Positions 1 through 6,463 of a stretch of 64,000 nucleotides of DNA are shown one piece after another. The notes beneath the pieces are model-generated. The model did not search any database, was not told the DNA's origin, and saw only the letters and a program-made list of their open reading frames with translations. Position 1 is the stretch's first letter, and every line of letters starts with the position of its first letter. A program made the translations under genes and the position numbers. Location of the stretch: NCBI RefSeq assembly GCF_011751745.2, contig NZ_CP061170.1, forward strand, positions 1,612,001-1,676,000, given 5' to 3'. The stretch comes from Paramicrobacterium fandaimingii (lineage in GTDB: Bacteria; Actinomycetota; Actinomycetes; Actinomycetales; Microbacteriaceae).

Positions 1-2
1 CT

Positions 3-116
3 GCTGAAGACACCCAACGAGCTTTTGACATGATTCAGCTGGATCGCCGTGACCAACGTCGATTGCGTGAAATGCTCACGCAGCCGTCCGTGATTTTCTC
101 GGCTCACAAATGCTGA
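3..116 (+). CDS. C-terminal fragment of an unidentified protein (5' end outside window)
   Basis: An open frame runs in from the left edge and ends at TGA 114-116, giving 37 residues that end in PSVIFSAHKC. The stop lies 64 bases before the convergent Nudix gene, a normal gene-end spacing in this genome. The tail is charged and helical (QLDRRDQRRLREML) followed by a short hydrophobic strand. That vaguely recalls the end of a metallo-beta-lactamase-fold hydrolase, but the fragment is too short to assign a family and I give no function. Confidence 0.4.
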   Translation, partial: AEDTQRAFDMIQLDRRDQRRLREMLTQPSVIFSAHKC

Positions 117-180
117 TTCGGTTCTTTGTGATGAATACATCGCGTTCGTGCTCATTGGGCGACGTGAGCAGCACGTGGAA

Positions 181-702
181 TCAACCTGCAACAACGGTGA
201 GTGCCCACGCTGCAATAACATCGTCGAGGTGGGAAACTGGGGTGTCGGATGCTGTCAACGGCACCCGCCATGCCAGTTCCACAAGCTCGTCGCTTGGTGT
301 CGCAACGGCGTCAAAAACGCGCGCAAAGAAGATGGCCCCGAGTTCCTCTCGCGGGGGAGTTGTCAGCCCAAAGTACGCATATCCCACGAGCAGCGGTTGC
401 GGAACGTTGATTCCGGTTTCTTCCTGGAGCTCCCGAGACGCGGCGCTCTCAAAAGACTCGTCATCCTCCACCATTCCACCGGGCAGCTCAAACGATCGCC
501 GCCACCAATTGAGGCCGAAGAGAACGCGACCGGAATGCCCATCGGCGACGACCACGAGTGCGAGTGGGCACGGCGTACGCGCGCTTGCCTCGCTCAGCCC
601 GGCCGAATCGGTGCGCACGATTTCGATTAGCGAGTCTCCGCGAGCATCAGTGGCAATCGGGGCTGCGGGCATAAGCGCCATTCTACGGGCGGCGAGGGTC
701 AC
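181..702 (-). CDS. Nudix hydrolase
   Basis: A 173-residue Nudix-family pyrophosphohydrolase, expected to cleave a nucleoside diphosphate linked to another moiety; the substrate cannot be read from the sequence. The Nudix box is complete at residues 76-98: G-x5-E82-x7-REL-x-EETGI, which carries the Mg-binding glutamates. The protein is a single domain without signal peptide or membrane segment, so it is probably cytosolic. Its ATG overlaps the stop of the upstream histidine phosphatase in an ATGA junction (699-702), so the two are almost certainly co-transcribed and translationally coupled. A phosphatase plus a Nudix enzyme suggests nucleotide or phosphometabolite clean-up, which is inference. 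Confidence 0.88.
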   Translation of the reverse strand: MTLAARRMALMPAAPIATDARGDSLIEIVRTDSAGLSEASARTPCPLALVVVADGHSGRVLFGLNWWRRSFELPGGMVEDDESFESAASRELQEETGINVPQPLLVGYAYFGLTTPPREELGAIFFARVFDAVATPSDELVELAWRVPLTASDTPVSHLDDVIAAWALTVVAG

Positions 703-1220
703 GGCACCGTCACCTCGACGAGATCGGGCATGGATAGTGCGCTCCAGAAGCGACCGGCCTCATGGCCTGGTCTCACTACGCCAACGGCGATAAGCCATGC
801 CGTCAGCACCATGCCATGGCTCGCGACGACGATCGACTCGCCATCGATCGCGTTGATTCCTGCTTGAAACCGCGACGCTGCAGCTTCTGGAGTCTCCCAA
901 TGCTCATGGAGTGGGCACGGATGACCAACGATCCACGTGAACCGTCGATCGCGAAATCCATCGTCAAACGGCTCATCCGGGCGGCGCACCTCCGCGAAGC
1001 GGGAATCGACAACGATGTCTGTTTGCGTGCCGGGTGCGCGCTCGAGAGTCTGCCGAGCTTTGAGCTCTGGACTTGATGCGAGGACACCGTTAGTGGGAAG
1101 TCGCCCAAATAACCGCGACGCAGCCGCCGCACCGTCGTCGCTCAGCGGCCAGGCGTCAGGAGAAGCATCGAGTGATGCGTCGGGCATCGCGTGTCGAAGG
1201 AGCAAGATTCGACGTGTCAT
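699..1220 (-). CDS. Histidine phosphatase family protein (SixA/phosphoglycerate mutase-like)
   Basis: A 173-residue member of the histidine phosphatase superfamily. The N-terminal LLRHA motif (residues 7-11) supplies the phospho-accepting histidine, and SHGM near residue 135 supplies the second catalytic histidine. At 173 residues it is shorter than cofactor-dependent phosphoglycerate mutases and lies in the SixA/broad-specificity size range. It is the first gene of a two-gene leftward operon with the Nudix hydrolase (4-base overlap). No export signal is seen. The substrate is unknown. An 870-bp gene-free stretch lies upstream and should contain its promoter. Confidence 0.85.
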   Translation of the reverse strand: MTRRILLLRHAMPDASLDASPDAWPLSDDGAAAASRLFGRLPTNGVLASSPELKARQTLERAPGTQTDIVVDSRFAEVRRPDEPFDDGFRDRRFTWIVGHPCPLHEHWETPEAAASRFQAGINAIDGESIVVASHGMVLTAWLIAVGVVRPGHEAGRFWSALSMPDLVEVTVP

Positions 1221-1326
1221 GGATTCAGGCTAACGAGCAGGGGAGAGCAATGCTCCTTGCCGGGCAGGGTCGCTCAGAGACAAAGCCCACCCACCTGTGA
1301 GGTGTCGCAGGGGGCATCGGCCAGAG

Positions 1327-1343
1327 TTTCCATAATGTGGAAA
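1327..1343. promoter_or_regulatory. Inverted repeat TTTCCA-N5-TGGAAA, operator-like
   Basis: Perfect 6-base arms flank a 5-base centre (TAATG). The shape resembles operators bound by IclR-family regulators (TTCC..GGAA dyads), which is family knowledge and not a proven match. It stands about 106 bases upstream of the phosphatase start on the reverse strand, a possible control position. No regulator gene is adjacent. Confidence 0.4.
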
Positions 1344-1545
1344 ATGAGATGCTGCGCCCGTTCCGGCGAGGCAAGACGACGACAAGGAGTAGATACGGCA
1401 GCGCGTGTGGGTGAATCACCCCGCGGAGAGCGGAAATGGCGGGCGGATCGCGGTGGCGGATGGGTCGCGACGATGGTCGAGACACGTGTGGCGATCTCGA
1501 GTCACGGGGGCAGTGGCCCGGTGGGCCCAGAAAAGCTTAGTTGAC

Positions 1546-1559
1546 ATAATGTACATTAT
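1546..1559. promoter_or_regulatory. Perfect 14-bp palindrome ATAATGTACATTAT
   Basis: A self-complementary 14-mer, very AT-rich for this genome, preceded directly by TTGAC so that the + strand reads TTGACATAATG. TTGACA looks like a -35 hexamer but I find no -10 at the usual spacing, so a protein-binding site is more likely than a simple promoter. Confidence 0.4.
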
Positions 1560-1925
1560 CAGCTTGAAGGTGCACACGTGAGGGCCGCTGCGCCCGGCGA
1601 TATATGAGTTGTGCACCGCATCGTTCGCACAGGAGCTCTTGTGTCGAATGCGACATCGCGGTGAGTGCCGTGGAGTGCTCCCTGCGCGCCTTGGGGAGTC
1701 ATGCCTGTACGTCGCTGAATCGAATGTCGAGTGCCAAATGTCTTGGATTGCACAGAAACAATTCTGTGAATGGCTTTGGGTGCGATGCGCGTTCGTGTGG
1801 GACGCGAATCACCGGCGCTCGAGATGCTGAGAGCTCCAGGATCTCTGGCGGCCGGTATGACGCCTGCGAGCTTCTTCGCATGCGCATACCGCTCTCACCA
1901 GACGCAAGATTTAGCGTGATAATTG

Positions 1926-1944
1926 GCATTACTTGACATAATGC
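1926..1944. promoter_or_regulatory. Inverted repeat GCATTA-N7-TAATGC containing TTGACATAATG
   Basis: Six-base perfect arms around CTTGACA. The 11-mer TTGACATAATG at 1933-1943 is an exact second copy of 1541-1551. It lies about 145 bases upstream of the DUF308 start, so it may control that gene. TTGACA could be a -35 element; no clear -10 follows at 17 bases. Confidence 0.35.
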
Positions 1945-2088
1945 GTTGGATATCGGTCCACCTTCCCCGCCCTGGCAAGGACAGCTACCATCGCGCAACG
2001 ACAGTTCATCGAGATTTGCGGCGAAACGCGTGCATCTTGCATGAAACTGCGCGAAAGTAGACATCGGAACGAATTTCGAGGAGGAACG

Positions 2089-2682
2089 GTGTCTGAGAAC
2101 ACAACAAAATGGCTGATCGATCATGTGCGGCTCTCCCCCGGGCAGATCACGGGCATCAGGGTTGCCCTCATCATCGGAGGGCTCGCAGCTGTTGCTCTCG
2201 GCATCGTTATCTGGGCGTGGCCCGGCGTGACGCTGTTGCTCGTCGCCTGGGCATTCGGCGTCTTCTTTATCGTTACCGGGATTGTGCGCGCTGCCATTGG
2301 ACTCTCAGCGTTCGAGGCGACAACCGGTGGCAAGATTCTTGCCGTCGTGCTCGGCATCCTCTTGGTGATCGCCGGCATCGTGATCCTCATAAATCCAGGG
2401 TTCGGCATCACGATTCTGGCGACGGTTGTTGGAATCGTATGGATTGTCGAAGGAATTGCGTCACTCGCGTCGCTTCCAAACAGCTCGCTGAAATGGCTCG
2501 CCGTCGTCTATGGGGTGCTGAGCATCGTCGGAGGAATCCTTGTGGTGATCTCCCCCGGATTCGCCGCCGGAGTCATGCTGATCGTCGCCGCGACGATGCT
2601 CGTCGTCGGCGGAATCGCGCAGACGCTTGAAGGAATCGTCTTCGCGCGTGGCCGAGACAAGCCTGTCACCGCAGGCTCATAG
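2089..2682 (+). CDS. DUF308 / HdeD-family membrane protein
   Basis: A 197-residue membrane protein of the HdeD/DUF308 type, made almost entirely of six hydrophobic helices with repeated GxxxxxxGIVIxxxPG patterns typical of this duplicated family. HdeD is linked to acid resistance in enterobacteria; the role in actinobacteria is not established. I place the start at GTG 2089 because a strong ribosome-binding site GAGGAGGA (2078-2085) sits just before it, and the next residues (SENTTKWLIDH) form a soluble N-terminus. An in-frame ATG at 2041 has no such signal. The stop is 3 bases from the convergent SDR stop, leaving no room for a terminator. Confidence 0.8.
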   Translation: MSENTTKWLIDHVRLSPGQITGIRVALIIGGLAAVALGIVIWAWPGVTLLLVAWAFGVFFIVTGIVRAAIGLSAFEATTGGKILAVVLGILLVIAGIVILINPGFGITILATVVGIVWIVEGIASLASLPNSSLKWLAVVYGVLSIVGGILVVISPGFAAGVMLIVAATMLVVGGIAQTLEGIVFARGRDKPVTAGS

Positions 2683-2685
2683 CCG

Positions 2686-3453
2686 CTAAGATTCGGGCGT
2701 GAAACCAGAAACATCGCCGACGAGTCGGGTGTTGTCTTCAGGAATCGGCTCGACTGCAGCGAGCGCGACCTCTGCGGCGAACTCAGCCACGTTATAGAGC
2801 TTGCCCGCTGCCTTCTTGCGCTCGTCGAGTGCTCCAGGGTTCATTCGGTTCAGCAGCGTCGCTGTGATGGTTCCCTCGATCATGTCGCCGGACACGACGA
2901 CGAAGTCGATGCCCTTCTCCGCGAGAGCGGGGATCTGCTCTCGCAGGGCGTCCTCCCCCGCGCGCTTCGACGTGGCAACCTGCTCATACTCGGGCATTGT
3001 CGGCGTCGTGCGAATGAAGTGCGCCTGGTGGCTCGTGACGAAGACCACGCGCGAGCCGTGCCCGAGCAGCGACTGCGCGGCGGCCAGCGCTCCAACCTGC
3101 GCGTCGCGATTGAGCACCATTGCGTAGTCCTCATCCATTCCCGATTCCATGCCGCCTGACGCATTGAGAACGAGAATGTCGAGCTGTCCGAGCTCCTTGG
3201 CGACGATGTCGAACATGGCCTTGACGGATTCCGGTTTCGTGAGATCGGCACCGACAGTGATCGCGGTACCGCCGCTATCACGGATGCTGTCAGCAAGCTT
3301 CTCAGCGCGCGCTTCCTTATTGCGGAAGTTGATTGCGACGTGAGCCCCTGCCTCGGCGAAATAGCGCACAGTGTCGGCACCGACGCCGCGGCTCGACCCC
3401 GTCACCAGAACGCGCTTGCCATCGAGAGAACCAGGCTGAAGGGGGTTAGACAC
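2686..3453 (-). CDS. SDR-family oxidoreductase with atypical active site spacing
   Basis: A 255-residue short-chain dehydrogenase/reductase. The Rossmann dinucleotide motif TGSSRGVG is at residues 18-25, and NASG (97-100) stands where NAG is usual. A serine (S141) precedes the active-site region, but the expected YxxxK is not there: Tyr156 is followed by Lys163, seven residues on instead of four. Activity may therefore be altered or lost. The start is GTG 3453, with AGGAG on the reverse strand nine bases upstream; the frame is open another 76 codons, but that part is Ser/Arg-rich and does not look like protein. Substrate unknown. Confidence 0.78.
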   Translation of the reverse strand: MSNPLQPGSLDGKRVLVTGSSRGVGADTVRYFAEAGAHVAINFRNKEARAEKLADSIRDSGGTAITVGADLTKPESVKAMFDIVAKELGQLDILVLNASGGMESGMDEDYAMVLNRDAQVGALAAAQSLLGHGSRVVFVTSHQAHFIRTTPTMPEYEQVATSKRAGEDALREQIPALAEKGIDFVVVSGDMIEGTITATLLNRMNPGALDERKKAAGKLYNVAEFAAEVALAAVEPIPEDNTRLVGDVSGFTPES

Positions 3454-3646
3454 GAGGGGAACTCCTAGACGATCGGATGCGGCGAGCCGCGAGTACCTCC
3501 CGAGACTACCAAGTTGTGCATTGCTGCACTGATAGATTCGAGGGCAGGATGCTGAATGAGCGCGGTCGATGGAGGGCGCAGACAATGAAGCGGCGTGCAC
3601 GAGACGCGAGGATTCCATCGATTTCTGCGTCGAACGGTGAGGCTTC

Positions 3647-4396
3647 GTGACCGTCCGTTTTCTCGCCCCGCAGCGAGACATCAGAATCTTCGCTCATCGA
3701 GGGCTCGCAGCCGGTGTTCCCGAGAACACTCTCGCCGCGTTCAGTGCTGCTGTCGCCGCGGGTGCTGATTACGTCGAAACTGACGTGCACGTCACCAAAG
3801 ACGGCGTGTGCGTCATTCACCATGACGCCACCCTCACTCTCGGAGGAACGACCTGGAACATCGCCGATGAGCGCTACGAGACGCTTCGAGCACTCGACCT
3901 TGGTGAAGGCGAGAGCATGCCCGCACTCTCCGACGCGCTCTCGGCATTTCCCGAGGTGCGCTTCAATATTGACGTGAAGACGCGGGCCGCCGCAGAGCCT
4001 GCTGCCCGCGCCATACTCGACGCAGACGCCACCGAGCGGGTACTCGTGACCTCATTCGACGAAAAGACACGTCGCGCCGCCGTCGCTTTGCTGCCCGGCG
4101 TGACAACGAGCGCCTCCTCGGCGAAGATCATTGCGGCGCTCCCCTGGATGCTGCTCGGCGCGCCCACCCGCGTCGCCGCGGTGCTCACCGGCATCCCCGT
4201 TGTGCAGATCCCAGAAAAGCGAGGGAGACTGCGGCTCGTCTCTCCGCGAATTGTGCGGGTCATGCATCGTGCAGGGATCGAGGTGCATGTGTGGACCGTC
4301 AATGACCCGTCCGACATGGCCCGACTGCACGGTTGGGGCGTGGAAGGGATCATTACCGACCGGTGCGACGTTGCGATCAGAATGACCCGGCACTAA
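3647..4396 (+). CDS. Glycerophosphodiester phosphodiesterase (GDPD)
   Basis: A 249-residue enzyme that hydrolyses glycerophosphodiesters from phospholipid turnover to glycerol-3-phosphate and an alcohol. The GDPD signature is complete: H17-R18-G19, E26-N27, E44-x-D46-x-H48 (metal and substrate ligands), H58-H59-D60, and NIDVK in the barrel core. No signal peptide is visible, so it is probably cytoplasmic. The start is GTG 3647, preceded by GGTGAGG. It stands directly upstream of rbpA in the same direction, an arrangement common in actinobacteria, but a 94-base gap with its own ribosome-binding site suggests rbpA also has its own promoter. Confidence 0.87.
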   Translation: MTVRFLAPQRDIRIFAHRGLAAGVPENTLAAFSAAVAAGADYVETDVHVTKDGVCVIHHDATLTLGGTTWNIADERYETLRALDLGEGESMPALSDALSAFPEVRFNIDVKTRAAAEPAARAILDADATERVLVTSFDEKTRRAAVALLPGVTTSASSAKIIAALPWMLLGAPTRVAAVLTGIPVVQIPEKRGRLRLVSPRIVRVMHRAGIEVHVWTVNDPSDMARLHGWGVEGIITDRCDVAIRMTRH

Positions 4397-4490
4397 TCGA
4401 CGATGTGCAGAGCGTTTCCCTTCCCGCTGGAAGCATTTGCCCAGCTTGTTGGTTTATACATGAGGAGAGCGGCGAGAAGGAGACCACACA

Positions 4491-4853
4491 ATGGCAGATC
4501 GCAGTTTGCGCGGAATGCGCCTCGGCGCCCAGAGCTTGCAAAGCGAAGAGGGCGTCGTCTTTTCAGAACGAGTTCAGCGCACATACCAGTGCACCGAGTG
4601 CAAAAAGGAGACAACCCTCACTTTTGCCGCGGATGCTGAAGCTCCGGACGTATGGGAGTGCAAGGCCTGCGGCGCGGAAGCGCTGCTTTTGGTCGGCACA
4701 GAGACCGTCACGGTCGATCATTCAGATGCGAAGACCCCACGGTCTCACTGGGACATGCTCCTCGAACGGCGCAGCCGCGACGAGCTCGAAGTGCTTCTTC
4801 AGGAGCGCCTCGAGTATCTGCGTGCGCGACGAGGAGAGCAGAAAAGCGCCTAG
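4491..4853 (+). CDS. rbpA: RNA polymerase-binding protein RbpA
   Basis: A 120-residue RbpA, the actinobacterial factor that binds the principal sigma factor and core RNA polymerase and stabilises the open promoter complex. The family pattern is complete: N-terminal basic tail (LRGMRLGAQS), a four-cysteine zinc ribbon (C34-x2-C37 and C57-x2-C60), and the C-terminal sigma-interaction helix with HWDMLLERRS. A strong ribosome-binding site (AGAAGGAGA, 4475-4482) precedes the ATG. A -10-like TATACA lies at 4455-4460. It converges on lnt with only 11 bases between stops. A second RbpA-family gene without cysteines is at 52410-52766. Confidence 0.95.
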   Translation: MADRSLRGMRLGAQSLQSEEGVVFSERVQRTYQCTECKKETTLTFAADAEAPDVWECKACGAEALLLVGTETVTVDHSDAKTPRSHWDMLLERRSRDELEVLLQERLEYLRARRGEQKSA

Positions 4854-4864
4854 GCGTAAGAACC

Positions 4865-6463
4865 TCAGCGACGCTTTCGTGGCCGCCTGGCACCTGTGCC
4901 AGCGGCCACGAGTGCGCTCAGGCCGAAAACGACAATGATCATCTCGATCTGAGCGCCGAGCGCGACAGCAGGCGTTGTTCCTTTCATCAGTGGCAGCGTT
5001 TGCAGCAGATATCCCGGTTCGTGTGACGGAATCTCTTGAATCGTCGATCCGTCTGGGGCGATCATCTGACTCTCGCCGACCGTCGAGATGTTCACAAGCG
5101 CACGACCTGTCTCGATTGCGCGCATCCGTGCAATCGCCAGCTGCTGCTGATTCTCATCGGTCTCGCCGAAATCGGCATTATTTGTCTGCGCCAGAATGAT
5201 CTGCGCGCCGCGGTCGATCGTGTCGCGCACGAGCGCATCGTCGACGATGTCGAAGCAGATCGAGATTCCGGCGATCATGCCGTTGACATTCATGACGGAG
5301 TCTCGGGTTCCCGGCGTGTAATCTCGCTGGATCAGTCCGAGAAGATCGGGTGCAAACGGCTCCCAGAACGCGCGGTCAGGCACATATTCGCCAAACGGAA
5401 CAGGATGCACTTTGTCGTAGTAATCCGCGACGCGGCCGTCCTGCAGTAGCAATGACGTGTTGTAGTAGTTGCCGTCTCGGTGCGTGATGGTGCCTGTCAG
5501 TATCGGGGCTCGACCCAGCGATTCGCTCAGCAGATTGAGAGCCACAGCGGAAGCGCTGTCTCGAGTGGGGTCGAGGTCGGTTCCGTTTTCTGGCCACACG
5601 AGAAGATCGATGCTGTGACCGACAACATCCTGCGAGGCTTTGAGCTGTGAAATGAGGATGTCTCCGGGCTCGCGTTCGTCGAAGTAGCCCGCCTTGCCGT
5701 TTCCTTGGACGGCCGCGATCGTCGATGTTCCGTTCTGCTGGGTTGACCAGGCCGGTACCGCAAGTACGCAGGCGATCAGGGCAACGGGCACTGCCGCGGC
5801 CGAGAGCCTGAGGGCACCGGGCGTGATCAGCAGCTGAACGATGACGGCGGTGAGGAAGACGAGAACGAAGCTCAGCCCAGAAAGCCCGAGCCACGAAACG
5901 AGGTCGGCGAAAGGGCTCTGAGATTGGCTGAGCGAAACGCGTCCCCACGCGAAGCCTCCATACGGCCACACACTGGCGATCGATTCACGCGCGGTCCAGA
6001 GCGCTGCGACGACGGCGGGCAGAAAGGTGAACCGCGCAACGGGCGACGTCCACACGCGGGGCACCCAGCGGTACGCCAGGGTGATGAGCATCGCGCCGAG
6101 CGCGAAGAAGAGCGACTCCAGTGTCGACAGAGCCAGCCAGGGTATGGCTCCGAGATAGAGCGTTGCCCAGAAGATGTGTGTCAGGTAGAAAGACAGGCCG
6201 GCGACGAAGCCGACGAGAAAACCCGTGCCGGCTCTGCGTCCGATGAGGGTGACGAGAATCATCGCGACGCCGACGAACGCCAGCGGCCAGATGTTTTTGT
6301 CAGGGAACCCGGCGTCAAGAACCGGTCCAGATGCCGCGGCAACAATGAGCGCGGCGAGAAGAGGAATCGGTGGGCGGGTGCGGTCTTGCATTCGACGGCG
6401 AGATCTAGACACGCTCTTCAGCCTACGAGGTAGAGGCTGTGAATCAGACGGAGGCATAGGCAA
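4865..6463 (-). CDS. lnt: Apolipoprotein N-acyltransferase
   Basis: Lnt adds the third acyl chain to the N-terminal cysteine of lipoproteins at the outer face of the membrane. The roughly 500-residue protein has an N-terminal bundle of about seven hydrophobic helices, a carbon-nitrogen hydrolase domain from about residue 245, and a C-terminal anchor helix near 507-525. The three catalytic residues are visible in WPENG (Glu), YDKVHPVPFGEY (Lys) and ISICFDIV (Cys). The start is uncertain: the first ATG overlaps helY by 20 bases with no ribosome-binding site; GTG at 6412 or ATG at 6391 (MQDRTRPP) fits homologues better. A likely client is the FKBP lipoprotein at 11993-12904. Confidence 0.9.
   Translation of the reverse strand: MPMPPSDSQPLPRRLKSVSRSRRRMQDRTRPPIPLLAALIVAAASGPVLDAGFPDKNIWPLAFVGVAMILVTLIGRRAGTGFLVGFVAGLSFYLTHIFWATLYLGAIPWLALSTLESLFFALGAMLITLAYRWVPRVWTSPVARFTFLPAVVAALWTARESIASVWPYGGFAWGRVSLSQSQSPFADLVSWLGLSGLSFVLVFLTAVIVQLLITPGALRLSAAAVPVALIACVLAVPAWSTQQNGTSTIAAVQGNGKAGYFDEREPGDILISQLKASQDVVGHSIDLLVWPENGTDLDPTRDSASAVALNLLSESLGRAPILTGTITHRDGNYYNTSLLLQDGRVADYYDKVHPVPFGEYVPDRAFWEPFAPDLLGLIQRDYTPGTRDSVMNVNGMIAGISICFDIVDDALVRDTIDRGAQIILAQTNNADFGETDENQQQLAIARMRAIETGRALVNISTVGESQMIAPDGSTIQEIPSHEPGYLLQTLPLMKGTTPAVALGAQIEMIIVVFGLSALVAAGTGARRPRKRR
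4878..4910. terminator. Strong hairpin inside the 3' end of lnt, probable rbpA terminator
   Basis: CGTGGCCGC-C-TGGCAC at 4878-4893 pairs with GTGCCAGCGGCCACG at 4896-4910: a 15-bp stem with one bulged C and a two-base loop. It begins 25 bases past the rbpA stop but lies within the last codons of the convergent lnt. There is no T-run, so efficiency as an intrinsic terminator is uncertain. Confidence 0.45.

Larger units (their letters stand above)
1221..2088. other. Gene-free 868-bp interval carrying three palindromic sites
   Basis: No convincing protein is seen in any frame. The open frames here (for example 1191-1544, 1604-1936 and the reverse frame 1699-2124) translate to low-complexity Ser/Arg/Cys-rich sequence with no family resemblance. 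The interval divides the phosphatase/Nudix operon from the DUF308 gene, and should hold both promoters. It contains three separate inverted repeats, each including the string CATAATG on the + strand at 1331, 1545 and 1937. It could be a decayed gene, a regulatory region, or carry a small RNA; the sequence alone does not decide. Confidence 0.6.

Noticed and set aside
1604..1936. 110-residue frame in the gene-free stretch
   Set aside because: Ser/Cys/Arg-rich with no domain, no ribosome-binding site and no overlap with conserved sequence that I can recognise.
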